Below are positions 30,481 through 41,082 of a stretch of DNA of 64,000 bases, piece after piece. The DNA is from Mayamaea pseudoterrestris (lineage: Eukaryota > Bacillariophyta > Bacillariophyceae > Sellaphorales > Sellaphoraceae). A program made the position numbers and the translations under genes. The notes under the pieces are model-generated. The model was not told the origin of the DNA. It did no database searches and saw only the letters and a list, made by a program, of their open reading frames with translations. Where the stretch lies: assembly GCA_027923505.1 (NCBI GenBank), contig BROI01000024.1, positions 1 through 64,000 on the forward strand. The letters are read 5' to 3'. Positions within the stretch are counted from its first letter, which is position 1. The number at the start of each line of letters is the position of its first letter.

Positions 30481-31365
30481 ATGAAGCTTCGTCACGGCAC
30501 GACCCAAACAGTCGTCGCACAGGATCGCAAGAGCCAGCAATCCTACCAAGCCATGCTTCATGCAAGTCGAGTAGAAGACGCTGGTAGAAATGGCATTAGA
30601 TTGAGACGGGACGAGGAAGAGAATTCGCTTCTCAAGGACTTGTATCTCCAATCTACACCAAAGGTATCGACAGAAATTGCTACTGCAACGCCATTACCCA
30701 AACCATTTCACAATGATGTCGCAGATGTCGCAGTCTCGCATTCTCTGCAACATGATGCTTCTTTTTCTTCAACAATAATAAATCGGCTTATCCAAGAAGG
30801 GGAAGTAGTTGAGGACCCATGGATACAAAACCCAAGCATTGAGAATCCAACGGCACCCGTGAGCACGAATTCGACTGCCATTGGCAATAAGCCGCGGAAC
30901 AATGCTAATAAGAACAAAAACAAACAAAAGAAGAATAAGAAGAACTCAAACGCCGGCGGAAAGCATGCTACCGCCGGTGCAACATCAATAGACGCGTCTC
31001 CAACGGGAGGCCAAGCAACGACAAATGTTGACAATTCATTCGCCCAGCCACCAACCAACTCCACGCGCTGCAAGAGTTTGACCTGTCGCACCTCTCAGGT
31101 ACTGACGAACCCATATATCTTTGGTACACTGGCCGTTGTCCTGTTGTATCTATACGTGAGACGACGCACTCGACGATCCGCGCCAGCGCAAGGAGCCTAT
31201 CGAAGTATTGCTGCTCAGTATGTAAGTTCGGCTTTTGACGAGGAGCTTTCGCCGGATGATTACCTCAGCGATGATGAGGGTGATGAGTTTTGGACGCATG
31301 GCAAAAAGTCAATTGAAATGGGAACGTTCAAGGATGAATTGACGCTGGATGAAGTGAATGGATAA
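30481..31365 (+). CDS. hypothetical single-pass membrane protein
   Basis: 294 aa from the ATG at 30481. Function not recognised. The first 120 residues are hydrophilic. A Lys/Asn-rich segment (NKNKNKQKKNKKN, about residues 140-160) follows. One transmembrane helix is seen near residues 215-235 (NPYIFGTLAVVLLYLYV), followed by an Arg-rich stop-transfer sequence (RRRTRRS). The last 55 residues are acidic. There is no N-terminal signal peptide, so it would be a signal-anchored protein with a short acidic tail after the membrane. Confidence 0.68.
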   Translation: MKLRHGTTQTVVAQDRKSQQSYQAMLHASRVEDAGRNGIRLRRDEEENSLLKDLYLQSTPKVSTEIATATPLPKPFHNDVADVAVSHSLQHDASFSSTIINRLIQEGEVVEDPWIQNPSIENPTAPVSTNSTAIGNKPRNNANKNKNKQKKNKKNSNAGGKHATAGATSIDASPTGGQATTNVDNSFAQPPTNSTRCKSLTCRTSQVLTNPYIFGTLAVVLLYLYVRRRTRRSAPAQGAYRSIAAQYVSSAFDEELSPDDYLSDDEGDEFWTHGKKSIEMGTFKDELTLDEVNG

Positions 31366-31426
31366 ATGATAGGGCGAGCATGTGTTATATGTAATTTTTT
31401 TAGTTATGTAGCTGCATAAGATACAA

Positions 31427-31834
31427 TCAGGCACGCTTCTTTTCTCGTCGAGTGCGTTGGCTAGCGACTCGAATCTCTTCCTTCAAGCAAAGATCATACT
31501 CGCGCGCACGAGTCAAATCAATTTCGCCGTCCTCCAGAGGCGAGTCGCCAAAGACCTGCTGGAAACAAGCTGGCGATAAACAGGCATTGACGCAGTTCAT
31601 GTTTTCTTCGTCAATCAGATAATTGCAAATCTCCGTGGCGCAGGTAGTTGTAATGGTCTTGAGTGCGCCAATGTTTCGATTCGTGTGTGATCTGCGAGAG
31701 CGGCCGTCCGCTGCAAACACTAGCTTTGGCAGCATGAATAGAATCAGCAGCACCATCAGGAGCTTGACAGTAAACAAGATCCATGGTGATGTAGTGGACG
31801 GAGAATGACTGGCACTTCGGGCTGGCAGCGCCAT
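31427..31834 (-). CDS. small secreted/membrane protein, DUF4787-like
   Basis: 135 aa from the ATG at 31834; the longer frame upstream begins at a TTG. An N-terminal hydrophobic segment (WILFTVKLLMVLLILFMLPKLVFA) is a signal peptide or anchor, with AxA-type cleavage before DGRSRR. The rest holds a Cys-rich core: CATEICNYLIDEE, NCVNACLSPACFQQVFG, then DPLEDGE-like SPLEDGEIDLTRAREYDLC. The spacing of Cys and the PLE-GE-D...R-YD-C block resemble small conserved eukaryotic proteins grouped as DUF4787, including plant members. This assignment is from memory of the motif. Function is unknown; it would act in the secretory pathway. Confidence 0.7.
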   Translation of the reverse strand: MALPARSASHSPSTTSPWILFTVKLLMVLLILFMLPKLVFAADGRSRRSHTNRNIGALKTITTTCATEICNYLIDEENMNCVNACLSPACFQQVFGDSPLEDGEIDLTRAREYDLCLKEEIRVASQRTRREKKRA

Positions 31835-32051
31835 GCTAACTTGGATACTGTGTAGGCAATCAAAAAAAATAATGGAAGAACGGCGATGATGGATGATCCG
31901 CCGCGCCCGTCTTGTCGTATTGTATCGTACCGGCACTCCAGCGCTTCGCAACTCGCAACAATGCGCAGACGCAATTAGTTCGACAACGATGCAGCCAACT
32001 AGCTGTAAACTGAGAGAACCTAGTCCCTATTATATACTTCTCTCAAAGTAC

Positions 32052-32698
32052 CTAGTCATCTTCTTTCTTTGCGTCCTTGGCGGCTCGCTTTGCAAGGCGC
32101 TTCGCCTCGGCCAGCTTCTTCTTTTCCTCTTTGCTTAGCTTCTTCTCAAATAACCCTTCTATTGGCTGAGAGGGTGTATCCGCTGCATCTTCCGACGATT
32201 GATTAGGTCGAGGCTTTGATGCTGGTGGAGATGCACCGATTGCGACCGAATCTGGAATTTGAGCGGCAATACCAGCTGCTCCGCCTTGCCAGCCCAGCAT
32301 GCGTGAGTCACAAAGCATGCCTTCCGACATGACGCCGCCAACACTAGTCTTTTTAATCACTAGTTCCTCGCCCGTTTCGGTTTCAACAATGGACCCGACA
32401 GGGGCAACAGCGACTCTGCGTATATATATAGATTATACGAAGGGGCAAGGAGCAGTGCATGAGTCATGAATTTGAAATTTGACCAGGGTTTGCGACTGCA
32501 CCACCATGTTTCAAATTCGTCATATGCATACCTTGATCCTTCTCTAACATTCGTGGCTGAAGTCACTACCGACAGGAACTCGCCGGATGCGTCTCCAACA
32601 TTGACTTTGCAGAGCCTCAGCGGCTTTTGGCCTGCCTTGTCGCCAAGACTTTCCACGCTTACAACTTCACCAACTTTATACAGCGATCTGTCTACCAT
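32052..32698 (-). CDS. stand-alone EMAP-II/tRNA-binding-domain protein
   Basis: 176 aa from exons 32532-32698 and 32052-32415, joined over a 116-bp GT-AG intron (EGS|RVAVAPVG). The protein is mostly one OB-fold tRNA-binding domain: VVSVESLGDKAGQKPLRLCKVNVGD, VVTSATNVREGSRVAVAPVGS and GVMSEGMLCDSRMLGW. These match the C-terminal domain of EMAP-II/Arc1p and bacterial CsaA-like proteins. A Lys/Glu-rich tail (KKLSKEEKKKLAEAKRLAKR) probably adds RNA affinity. In other eukaryotes this domain assists aminoacyl-tRNA synthetases. Here it is not fused to a synthetase. A plastid or mitochondrial leader is not evident. It is divergent from the SMARCAD1-like gene. Confidence 0.82.
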
Positions 32699-32938
32699 CG
32701 CTTTTGCTGCTTATATTATATACAGATGCACGCGGCAGAGTGATGATGTACTTCTATGTTTGTTGTATGATGTGGGCAATGGCAGCTGATCAATTTGTGA
32801 GGCTTTTGCTCTCGTCGTCGTCGCGCTATGTCGCAACGTGTTTAATAACTGTCGTAGTGGTTCTACGTACCAACGAGCCGTTCATTTTTTCGTTTTCCAC
32901 GCACTTTCCTCACGATCGCACCATATCGCATTATAACC

Positions 32939-35900
32939 ATGGCGGCCGACGATGACAGTGAAGGCTGGTTCACAACCAAGAAGCGCGGCCGAGACGACGA
33001 CAAGATTGAGGCTGATCGCGAAAAGGCCTTGTTGGAGCGTCGCAAGAAGCGCAACCCCAACTATAAGCCAAAGCCTGCCAAGCAGCAAAAACCAAAGTCG
33101 ATGACTGCCAGTAAGAAGAGGCGCAGCAAGCAAGACTACGATAGCGACGAGGAGGAGGATGAAGATTCTTTTATTGAGGAAGAGAGCGATGTAGAAGCTG
33201 ATGATGATGGAGATGACAACGACGAGAAGGAGTGGAACAATGCGGACGAAGAGAATGACGACGACGAAGACGAGCTCGGTCATAAATACAGCGATGGCGA
33301 TAGCAGCGACGACGAGCAGGAAACGTTTTTCAAAAGCTACAAGCCTCGATCTAGCATTCCGCCTCCGAAGAAGGCGATGAAGAAGAGTCAGACTGCACGA
33401 CCCGACGACGACAAGAAGAAGAAGACTAGTAAAAGCAGTGGCGGCAGGCTGACAAAGCAGTCACCTAAAACCAAGAGAGCAAAGCCAATCGAAGTAAATT
33501 CCTCCAGCGATAGCGACAGTGACCACGATTCCGATTCATCTGAGGACAAGGTTCCTCGCGGCACTAAATTGTCGAAACTTGGCAATGGGAAAACGGTTGC
33601 TGCTTCTTTAAGTCTCGCCAATCAAGACAGTGATCTTGACTCTCCCTTGCCACGAGCACGAATGAATAAGGCAGCAACTGCCGCTAGAAATACTGCCAGC
33701 ATGAAGATGGGCGATGACTCTGACGACTCGGACGATGAAATTCCTAGCGCCTCCAAGCTGAATCAGCCCTTGAGGCCACAAGCATTTGCAAGCAAGCCTG
33801 CTGATGTAAACGACGGTAACCTTTCATCACCGTCTCCAATGCTTAATCGTCATGGCAAGAAGAAGATTACGAACAAGAATAAGTCGCACTTTGGAGACGA
33901 TGATTCGGATGATGCCGCTTCCGAGGCCGAAGCAATGGCCATTGCTTTGGCTCTGAGTGCAAGCGAATCTGATTATAATAATAACAATACACAACTGTCA
34001 AAGACAAGCTTTGTAACCAACAATCACAAGGATGAAGTTGAATTGCTTGATACAGATGACGATGAACAAGACGACGACGAGCAGGACGAGTACATGAACC
34101 CCGAGGCAAAAGAGGCGGAGTCATTGCTTGAAACGGCCAATGCGCTGAGCAAAGAAATATTAACAACAATGCTCATATGGATGAATGGAGGTGACAGTGA
34201 CCTGGCCACGGACTCGGCAACAAAGACAACGGTGCCCATGGGAATGATTGTTGACGGAGCAGTCGCCCTTTCTACCGTGTCGGCTTTGGAGTCTGGCCAA
34301 CCACTGGCGAGTCTGAACAAGTCTTGGATATCAAAGGAAACGATGGGAAATGTTTGTCCTAAGGTCAAGTTGGCTGACTACCAGCTAATTGGAGTCAATT
34401 GGCTTGCTCTGATGCACGGGATGAAGTACACTGCTAAAGGAACTAAGGGGAAGCATACGAGCGTCAATGGTGTGCTCGCCGACGAAATGGGATTGGTAAG
34501 TTTCGCTTTGGCAACGTGTATGCATGTCTTTGCACTTACTTCTTAACATGCTCATTTATTCGCTTCGTAGGGTAAAACGGTTCAAACCATAGCTTTCTTG
34601 AGCTGGTTGAAGTACTCGGCAGAGCAGGATCAAAAACCCGGCGATGGGTCCCGAGCCTACGCAGGTGGAAGCGGCGTAAAGAGCGATGACGATAGTGTAG
34701 TAGTCGTGGACGATTCTCCTGTTTATCCTCATCTCATCGTTGTTCCTTCGTCGGTTGTGTCTAACTGGATGAGAGAGTTTGAGACCTTCGCTCCTCACAT
34801 GAACGTTGTCAAGTACTATGGTACGCAGGCCGAGCGCCAAGATCTGCAGCACGAACTGAGAAATCACCTTCCCGGAAAACAAAGACCGTTCGGCGTAAGA
34901 CCAGTGGATGTAATTGTTACCCCAGTCACGTATTTCTCGAGTGAGAATCCGAGTGACCGAAATTTTCTTCGGAAATTTCAGTTCAACTACCTTGTTTGCG
35001 ATGAAGGTAAGTGTCGACGCCCATTGCAATGTACTGTGCGTACAATAATGCGATCTTCAAAGCAACGGCTAATTGAAAAATCTCTTTACAGCGCACTTAC
35101 TGAAGAATGCTCGTGGATCACGTTATAAGAACCTCGACAGATTTTCATCGCTACACAGGTTGCTACTGACCGGAACACCCATAAACAATCGCCCAGCGGA
35201 GTTGCTGGGTATGTGATGTCTGCTAATCTCGCTCATTTGTGGTCGTCAACTTGTTACTTCGCTCATTTGTATCCCAACTCACGCTTGAACCTGTAATTTC
35301 ACTGACAGCATTACTTTGCTTCTTAATGCCACTGTTTGGGTCGCGAAAATACAAATCATACGAGGAGGAAGATGCTAATGACGGAGGAGAATTCATGTTG
35401 CACCATTTTGTCCAGCTCGAGAAAGGAGAAGATAGTTCTGATGAGGCTGCATATCGAAAGCTTAAGCAGTTGTTTGCTCCTTTTGTTCTGCGACGTAAGA
35501 AGGAAGATGTATTGGGCCAAATTGTGCCACCAAAGACGGTTCGAGTTGACTACGTGGAGCTAGATCAAAAGGCACGGTCAGTCTACGACTCAATCATCTC
35601 TAACCACCTTGCCGCGAAGAAGAATGGCAACTTTAAGGATGCGTCGACTCATCTATTCACTCAGCTTCGAAAAGCTGCACACCACCCTTTGCTTATCCGT
35701 TCCCGCCATAAAGCACCAGAAGAGAAGCAAAAACTAGCGCAACTTTTTCACACTTATCAGGCTTTCCAGGGGGGTACAGTGGAGCAGGTTGCTGCCGAGC
35801 TCGAAAAGTTTAACGACTTTGATATACACCACACTGCCCTTGACCTTGTCGAGCAAAATAATTGTCGTCGGGAAACGCTGGAGCCTTATATCCTTCGCGA

Positions 35901-36516
35901 AGATGATTTGTTTTGTTCGACAAAGTTTGTTCGCCTCAGGGCTCTGCTACCAGAGCTCATTGAGGCTGGGCACCGCATCTTAATATTTTCAGTGTGGACA
36001 AGTTGCCTCGATCTTCTTGGGTGTCTACTAGAAGCGATGGATATTGACTTTCTTCGAATGGACGGTTCCACTCCTGTTAAAGAGCGGCAGGATCTCATGG
36101 ACAAGTTTCAGACTGATGCGACAATCCCCGTATTTTTGCTATCGACGCGAGCATGCGGGCTCGGCATTACTCTCACGGCCGCCGACGTTTGCATTATGCA
36201 TGACATTGACTTTAATCCTAGCGTTGACAAGCAAGCTGAAGACAGATGTCATAGAATTGGCCAAACTAAATTGGTAAATGTGGTGAAGCTTGTCGCAAAA
36301 TCGACAGTCGACGAAGACATTTACAACATGCAGGAGCGAAAATCAAGGATGACCAACGCGATTATGGAAAACGACGATTGGCAGAAACACGCAGAAAGTG
36401 ACAAGAACGATGTATTAAAGGCTGCTATCGATCGTTTCTTGGATACACCTGCTCGCTCCGGCGAAAAGAGGTCACTCAATGGTGACGTGGCTCGCTACAA
36501 ATCCTCTTTAGTTTAA
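32939..36516 (+). CDS. SNF2-family chromatin remodeller, SMARCAD1/Fun30-like
   Basis: ATP-dependent nucleosome remodeller, 1105 aa from exons 32939-34495, 34571-35006, 35092-35208 and 35309-36516. All introns are GT-AG and frame-continuous. The first about 400 residues are acidic and Ser/Lys-rich, with a UIM-like motif at residues 329-345 (EAEAMAIALALSASESD). The SNF2 ATPase spans the junctions. Motif I is ADEMGLGKT across exon 1/2, the DEAH box is in CDEAHLLKNARGSRY across exon 2/3, and LTGTPINNRPAELLALLCFLMP crosses exon 3/4. The second RecA lobe has RMDGSTPVKERQ, LSTRACGLGITLTAADVCI and DRCHRIGQ. The LLxF(L)MP block after motif III and the overall order fit ETL1/Fun30/SMARCAD1. It may act in heterochromatin maintenance or DNA-end resection, by family analogy. 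Confidence 0.9.
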
Positions 36517-36556
36517 ATTTGCTAGTAGTAATAACTTTAAATTTTGCTACGCCGCT

Positions 36557-37840
36557 CTATACTCTCTTTCCCGTGATTCCAGTTCTCGTTTCACGCTTCA
36601 TGAACCCAAAGCGCTTGGCCTTCTTTTTAACTTCGACAGCCTGGTTGTGCTGCTTCATTCGTTGCTCGTCGTTTGTAGGTTCACCTTGTACCTTCTTCAT
36701 GAGCTTATTTGCAGCTTCCGTAAAGCTCTCTGCTTTGTGACCCGGCACCTGCTTGGGAGACTCCCATATACCGAGAAACTTGCGCGCATTCTTGGTTCGC
36801 AGCAAGGCTGTCTGACACATGGTCAAGAGATTATTAGACGTCCAGTAGCACAGCATGCATGCCTCAAAATTAATTACAAACGGAATCATGAGAAGACTCA
36901 TCGCTCGAAACACATTGACAAAGGTCTGTCCTTGCGCTGGATTCTGTGCCATCATTTGCTCCTTGCCGAGTTCAATGACTGCCAAAAACGTCACCGCAGA
37001 CGCAACCGGCAACAAGTAGTATGGATCAGGAACCGTCAAGTCCGGAAACCAAAGCATGCCCCCACTAGCAAGCTCCTGTGGAAACAGCGTAGGCATCTTT
37101 TGCAGTCCAAAAAACATGCCCATGAATAGTGGAAACTGTGCAAGAGGAGCGGCAATGGCTCGTAGCGGCTTGACCTCGTACTTGGCAAAGAGCGCCTTCA
37201 TGCGATTACCAAACTGCAATTGCTCCTGTCGCGTCGGTGATCCAATCGCTTCATACCTCTGCTTCATCAAGGTGAGTTCAGGTTGCAAATGTGCCATGCG
37301 CGATGAGTTTCGCTGCGCCATGACCATGATTGGAAAGAGGCAGGTTCGCAGTACAACCGTCACGCCGACAATGGAAAGCGCCCACTGCGCACCCGTCGCG
37401 TCGTGAAAGGCAATGACAGATCGGATTGCTTGATCGGCAAGATTGTACCAATGAGGATCCCATGCAACAGCGACTGCAGTTTCAGAAGCTGCTTCCGATG
37501 CAGCATACCATGCATCGGCATTGTGTGCTTGTTGATCTTGGAAGAGCTTGTCGAGGGTTTCATCGACGGACGGAGTTGTAAAACTGTCAGAGTTCATGGC
37601 GTCGTTAGATTCTTTATCATTGAGTTTAATGGGAGACGAACTATAAAGTCTTTGCTGCTGCCAGTGATTGGATACTGATGATAGGTTGACCTTATAGCGA
37701 ATCATTGGCAATCTACTCGTGGCAGATGACGGCGTGCTTGGGGAATCATCGTTTCGCTCCCCATCAAACTGTAAATTCGATAGACACGGCCGAGCTGCAA
37801 GTCCTCGAACTATTCGTACTCTAGATACTGCCCGTATCAT
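36557..37840 (-). CDS. mitochondrial inner-membrane insertase OXA1
   Basis: YidC/Oxa1/Alb3-family insertase that places proteins into the mitochondrial inner membrane, 427 aa, no intron. The N-terminus (MIRAVSRVRIVRGLAARP) is Arg-rich without acidic residues, a mitochondrial presequence. The membrane domain begins near residue 150: WALSIVGVTVVLRTCLFPIMV, a charged hairpin (QPELTLMKQRYEA), PLAQFPLFMGMFFGLQKM, YYLLPVASAVTFLAVIEL and LLMIPFVINFEACMLCYW. The C-terminal tail is Lys-rich and could bind ribosomes, as in yeast and human OXA1. Its 3' end is 40 bp from the convergent remodeller gene, and its 5' end faces glycolate oxidase. Confidence 0.93.
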   Translation of the reverse strand: MIRAVSRVRIVRGLAARPCLSNLQFDGERNDDSPSTPSSATSRLPMIRYKVNLSSVSNHWQQQRLYSSSPIKLNDKESNDAMNSDSFTTPSVDETLDKLFQDQQAHNADAWYAASEAASETAVAVAWDPHWYNLADQAIRSVIAFHDATGAQWALSIVGVTVVLRTCLFPIMVMAQRNSSRMAHLQPELTLMKQRYEAIGSPTRQEQLQFGNRMKALFAKYEVKPLRAIAAPLAQFPLFMGMFFGLQKMPTLFPQELASGGMLWFPDLTVPDPYYLLPVASAVTFLAVIELGKEQMMAQNPAQGQTFVNVFRAMSLLMIPFVINFEACMLCYWTSNNLLTMCQTALLRTKNARKFLGIWESPKQVPGHKAESFTEAANKLMKKVQGEPTNDEQRMKQHNQAVEVKKKAKRFGFMKRETRTGITGKRV

Positions 37841-38032
37841 GCTTTCTCGAAAGGTTATGCAGCATTAGCGACGGCTGATTGCCATGGACCAAACAAAGAA
37901 ACGAAAATGAAAGAATGGGCGGTCCTCGACGAAGAAAACGTGACGTCAATCATGTCACAATGTGTCGTAGTGGTACTAGTAGCATCGGCATGATCAAGCG
38001 CACATCAATTCCAACAACAACCTGCATCTTCC

Positions 38033-39202
38033 ATGTATATCATGACTCTAGAGCCGAGAGAGCATCTCATTTGCAACGTCAATGACTTCCAATATCTAGC
38101 AAAGGCCAAGCTTCCAAAAGAACTTTACGAGTATCTCGCGAGTGGAACGGATGACGAGCAAACGCTCGCCGAAAACAGAGCGGCCTTCAAGCTCTGGTAC
38201 CTTCGGCCTCGCGTCCTTCGACCACTTTCAAGCATCAACACTAGCATCAGTCTATTTGGACAGAATCTCAATGTGCCATTTTTTGTCAGCCCCGCGGGGG
38301 TCATGGCTCTTTGCGACGAAAAACATGGCGAGTGCGCGACTGCCAACGCATGCGCCAACATTGGCACCATGTTTGGACTGAGCCAGCATTCCACAAGATC
38401 CATCGAACAAGTCGCATCCTGCGCACCAGGCACCAACAAATGGTACCAATGCTATATACTCAAAGATAGAGCCATGACCCGCAGATTGTTGCGACGTGCC
38501 CGCGACGCAGGATACAGAGGCATCTTTTGGACGGTTGACTCGCCTCGGTTTGGCTTTCGCGAGGCGGATGCGCGCAACGGATTCAATGCTCTTCCGTTTC
38601 CACATCGACTGGAGAATTACCATGAAGCTGATTCTAGTAGGAGGGACTTGACATACAATGCCAAGCAACATGCTGCTTGGGACCAAAATACGGAGCAAAT
38701 GATTGACACTAATGTTACATGGGAGGACGTCCAATGGATCAAGCAAGAAATTGGATCACTTCCACTTGTCATTAAAGGTATTATGACGGGAGAAGATGCT
38801 TTACTCGCCGTAGAAGCAGGCGCTGACGGAGTCATGGTATCAAACCACGGAGGAAGGCAATTGGATGGCTGCTTGGCTACCATTGATGTACTGCCAGAAG
38901 TTGTCGCCGCTGTCGGCGGCCGCGTGCCAGTCTTGATTGATGGAGGCTTTCGACGTGGAACTGATATACTCAAAGCATTGGCACTGGGAGCGTCAGCAGT
39001 AGGCATTGGAAAACCAGTATTTTTCGCATTGAGTGTTGGTGGCGAAGGCGCAGTGACGCAAATGTTTCATATATTGAAGACGGAGCTTGAAGCAGCCATG
39101 GCACTCTGCGGCGTTACATCAATACAGGATGTCGGCTCATCACTTGTCACAAGGCATCCCACTGGAGGAGCAATTTCGTACTATCATCGTGCGAAGCTGT
39201 AA
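38033..39202 (+). CDS. glycolate oxidase / FMN-dependent 2-hydroxyacid oxidase, peroxisomal
   Basis: Oxidises glycolate (or another L-2-hydroxyacid) to the 2-oxoacid using FMN, as in photorespiration. 389 aa, single exon, start ATG at 38033 (a second at 38042). Family signatures are FFVSPAGVMAL near residue 83, WYQCYILKDR for FMN contact, VIKGIMTGEDALLAVEAGADG with the conserved Lys, and SNHGGRQLDG with the catalytic His (about residue 268). LIDGGFRRGTDILKALALGA follows. The C-terminus ends in AKL, a match to the peroxisomal PTS1 tripeptide, and no N-terminal presequence is seen. Lactate oxidation cannot be excluded. Confidence 0.92.
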   Translation: MYIMTLEPREHLICNVNDFQYLAKAKLPKELYEYLASGTDDEQTLAENRAAFKLWYLRPRVLRPLSSINTSISLFGQNLNVPFFVSPAGVMALCDEKHGECATANACANIGTMFGLSQHSTRSIEQVASCAPGTNKWYQCYILKDRAMTRRLLRRARDAGYRGIFWTVDSPRFGFREADARNGFNALPFPHRLENYHEADSSRRDLTYNAKQHAAWDQNTEQMIDTNVTWEDVQWIKQEIGSLPLVIKGIMTGEDALLAVEAGADGVMVSNHGGRQLDGCLATIDVLPEVVAAVGGRVPVLIDGGFRRGTDILKALALGASAVGIGKPVFFALSVGGEGAVTQMFHILKTELEAAMALCGVTSIQDVGSSLVTRHPTGGAISYYHRAKL

Positions 39203-39247
39203 CGCATATCGATTCATTATGTTTCGTTTGATTCTGTACCTATTGAC

Positions 39248-40168
39248 TTATGCATTATCATTAACAAACGCCGCAGAAGGAGTCCATGTACGCTGAATTT
39301 CCGGCAAAAGATCATTCTCCCAGCCAGCTTGATAGCCAAGTCGTTTCATTAACATTTCCATGACTCCATCCACCTTTGCGCGAACCAGAAGAGTAGCTTT
39401 GTCATCGTATTCCGTCATTTGTAGATTGACTATAATAAATTTGTTTGCAAGTGTTGGAAGATCACCAGCAGGTTGTATACGCAGGCTCGTGCCAAGGCAA
39501 ACTACCAAATCAGCTCGTTCGCACTCGTCTTGTGCTCGTTCCCAGTCAGCTACTGGCAATTCATCTTCCCAGTCAAGAAGAGTATCTCTCATGAAGCCTC
39601 CACAATTTGGACACTTGTTCCCAGTCTTTTTAAAGCTCATTCCCTTGACTTCATCGTCACGAAAGAGCTCCGTCAGGCAATCTTCGCATCGTTCTGTAAA
39701 TGCGCAACCATGCAAAACGGCCAATTTATTGCGAGGCAAACCTGATCGTTGATGCAAGCCGTCGACATTTTGCGTCAAGCAGAACTGAACCTTTCCGTCT
39801 AGGATTAGTCGCGTGATTGCTTGATGCGTCAGCGTTGGTTTCGCCTGGGTAAAATCAATGCTTGGCGGAGGAGGAGCCGTATCAGTTGTCAATGCCTCAT
39901 TACGCTTTCGCTTGCTCGCCTTGCTTTGTTGCTTCTCCAGCGTCCAAATTCCATTTGGTCCCCGAAAGTCAGGAATACCTGCCGCTGTGCTTATTCCAGC
40001 TCCCGTTAATATAACAATTCGCTTTGGTTGGGATCTTGATGTGTCCATCATTTCTGCAAGCGCATTCATTTTTAGCGTCAATACACGAGACGAATCAAAA
40101 TTCTCCGGCAAGCCACACACTCCCTTGTCCGGGTAGTGTTTTAAGCGAGCAGCATATCCATCTGACAT
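39248..40168 (-). CDS. SIRT6/7-class NAD-dependent protein deacylase (sirtuin)
   Basis: 306 aa. The start at 40168 is chosen because MSDGYAARLKHYPDKGVCGLPE aligns with the usual SIRT6 N-terminus. The frame is open to an ATG at 40339, which would add 57 residues. The Rossmann NAD site is ILTGAGISTAAGIPDFRGPNG (about residues 47-67) and the catalytic site is LTQNVDGLHQRSG followed by LHG with the active His. The zinc-binding cysteines are CEDC and CPNC, and LGTSLRIQPAGDLP completes the core. A KRKRNE patch inside the insert may be a nuclear signal. The likely role is histone or chromatin protein deacylation. It converges on glycolate oxidase (45-bp gap) and diverges from Nop16. Confidence 0.92.
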   Translation of the reverse strand: MSDGYAARLKHYPDKGVCGLPENFDSSRVLTLKMNALAEMMDTSRSQPKRIVILTGAGISTAAGIPDFRGPNGIWTLEKQQSKASKRKRNEALTTDTAPPPPSIDFTQAKPTLTHQAITRLILDGKVQFCLTQNVDGLHQRSGLPRNKLAVLHGCAFTERCEDCLTELFRDDEVKGMSFKKTGNKCPNCGGFMRDTLLDWEDELPVADWERAQDECERADLVVCLGTSLRIQPAGDLPTLANKFIIVNLQMTEYDDKATLLVRAKVDGVMEMLMKRLGYQAGWENDLLPEIQRTWTPSAAFVNDNA

Positions 40169-40385
40169 GATAATGAGTGTGTCTCTACTCTTGATACCCT
40201 CTATGTGGCGATTTGCTTGGAGGAAAAGGGCCATGGTGATGGACTGTTCGCGCGTCAAATCACGAGCGCGACTGAAAATTAATTCGTTGACCGGTACGAC
40301 ATGACGTCGCAACCATCGCATTCCATGAATCGCGGCCATCCCAATTTCGCAGAACAACTACCGAAGCAGAGTCCACATCACAGCC

Positions 40386-41082
40386 ATGGTGAAGCACGCC
40401 AGAAGTAAGAAACGACGGGCTGGCCGTATCGGCAAAGTTAAACTCAAGGTAAGCGACATGGGAATTTGTATTCGAAACCTATGTCATTGCTCATTGCATG
40501 GAGACACCGGCGACACCACAGCGCCGCGACGATTGATACAGAACTGGTGCATGATGCAGGACAAGACGTTATTTGCGATGCGAATTTACGATGCGACTTG
40601 AATTATTATCTCACGTTGCTACACGATTTTGTTTCATATAGAATCCTTCTTGGAATCGATGGAATCCTAATCCCAAGATTCAAGATCCGATTCTGAAGCA
40701 GCACTGGGATCCGTCTGTGTCGCCGGCGGAAAACATGCGACGAATGGGACTCAGATTTGATCCCAATGCCAAGGAGGATAGGAACGACGACCAGCCGGTT
40801 ACAAGTAGAGTTATTGAGCTTTTTGATGTTCCTGATTCGGACAAGCCTAGTCGTCGGAGTCAGTTTCCGTTAAAGGAAGACGAGGAAGAGTACATTGTCA
40901 AGGCAATGGCCAAGCACGGAACAAACTACAACAAAATGTTTTACGATCTGAAAAGCAATCCACTACAGCATACTCGAGAAAAGTTGACAAAGATGGGAGC
41001 ACGTTATCTTCTGTTGGAACCCCACCAACGAAGAATCGAAGTGCCGGAGAATGTAAAGCTGCTCCTGCCGAGCGCATCCTAA
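40386..41082 (+). CDS. ribosome biogenesis protein Nop16
   Basis: Nucleolar protein of 60S subunit assembly, 167 aa, from exons 40386-40448 and 40642-41082. The 193-bp intron has GTAAGC and CATATAG ends, and splicing gives KLK|NPSWNRWNPNPK. The N-terminus is very basic (KHARSKKRRAGRIGKVKLK). The conserved Nop16 block is LKQHWDPSVSPAENMRRMGL (about residues 34-53). The C-terminal half has EEEYIVKAMAKHGTNYNKMFYDLK, also typical. Without the intron the second exon would appear to start at its internal Met and lose the HWD motif. Confidence 0.9.

Noticed and set aside
39248-40357. Longer sirtuin starting upstream of 40168
   Set aside because: The frame opens at a TTG, or an ATG at 40339, but the SIRT6 N-terminal signature begins at 40168. 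The extension has no family match.
40449-40641. Intronic snoRNA in Nop16
   Set aside because: A C-box-like ATGATGC is present but no D box or guide arrangement was found.
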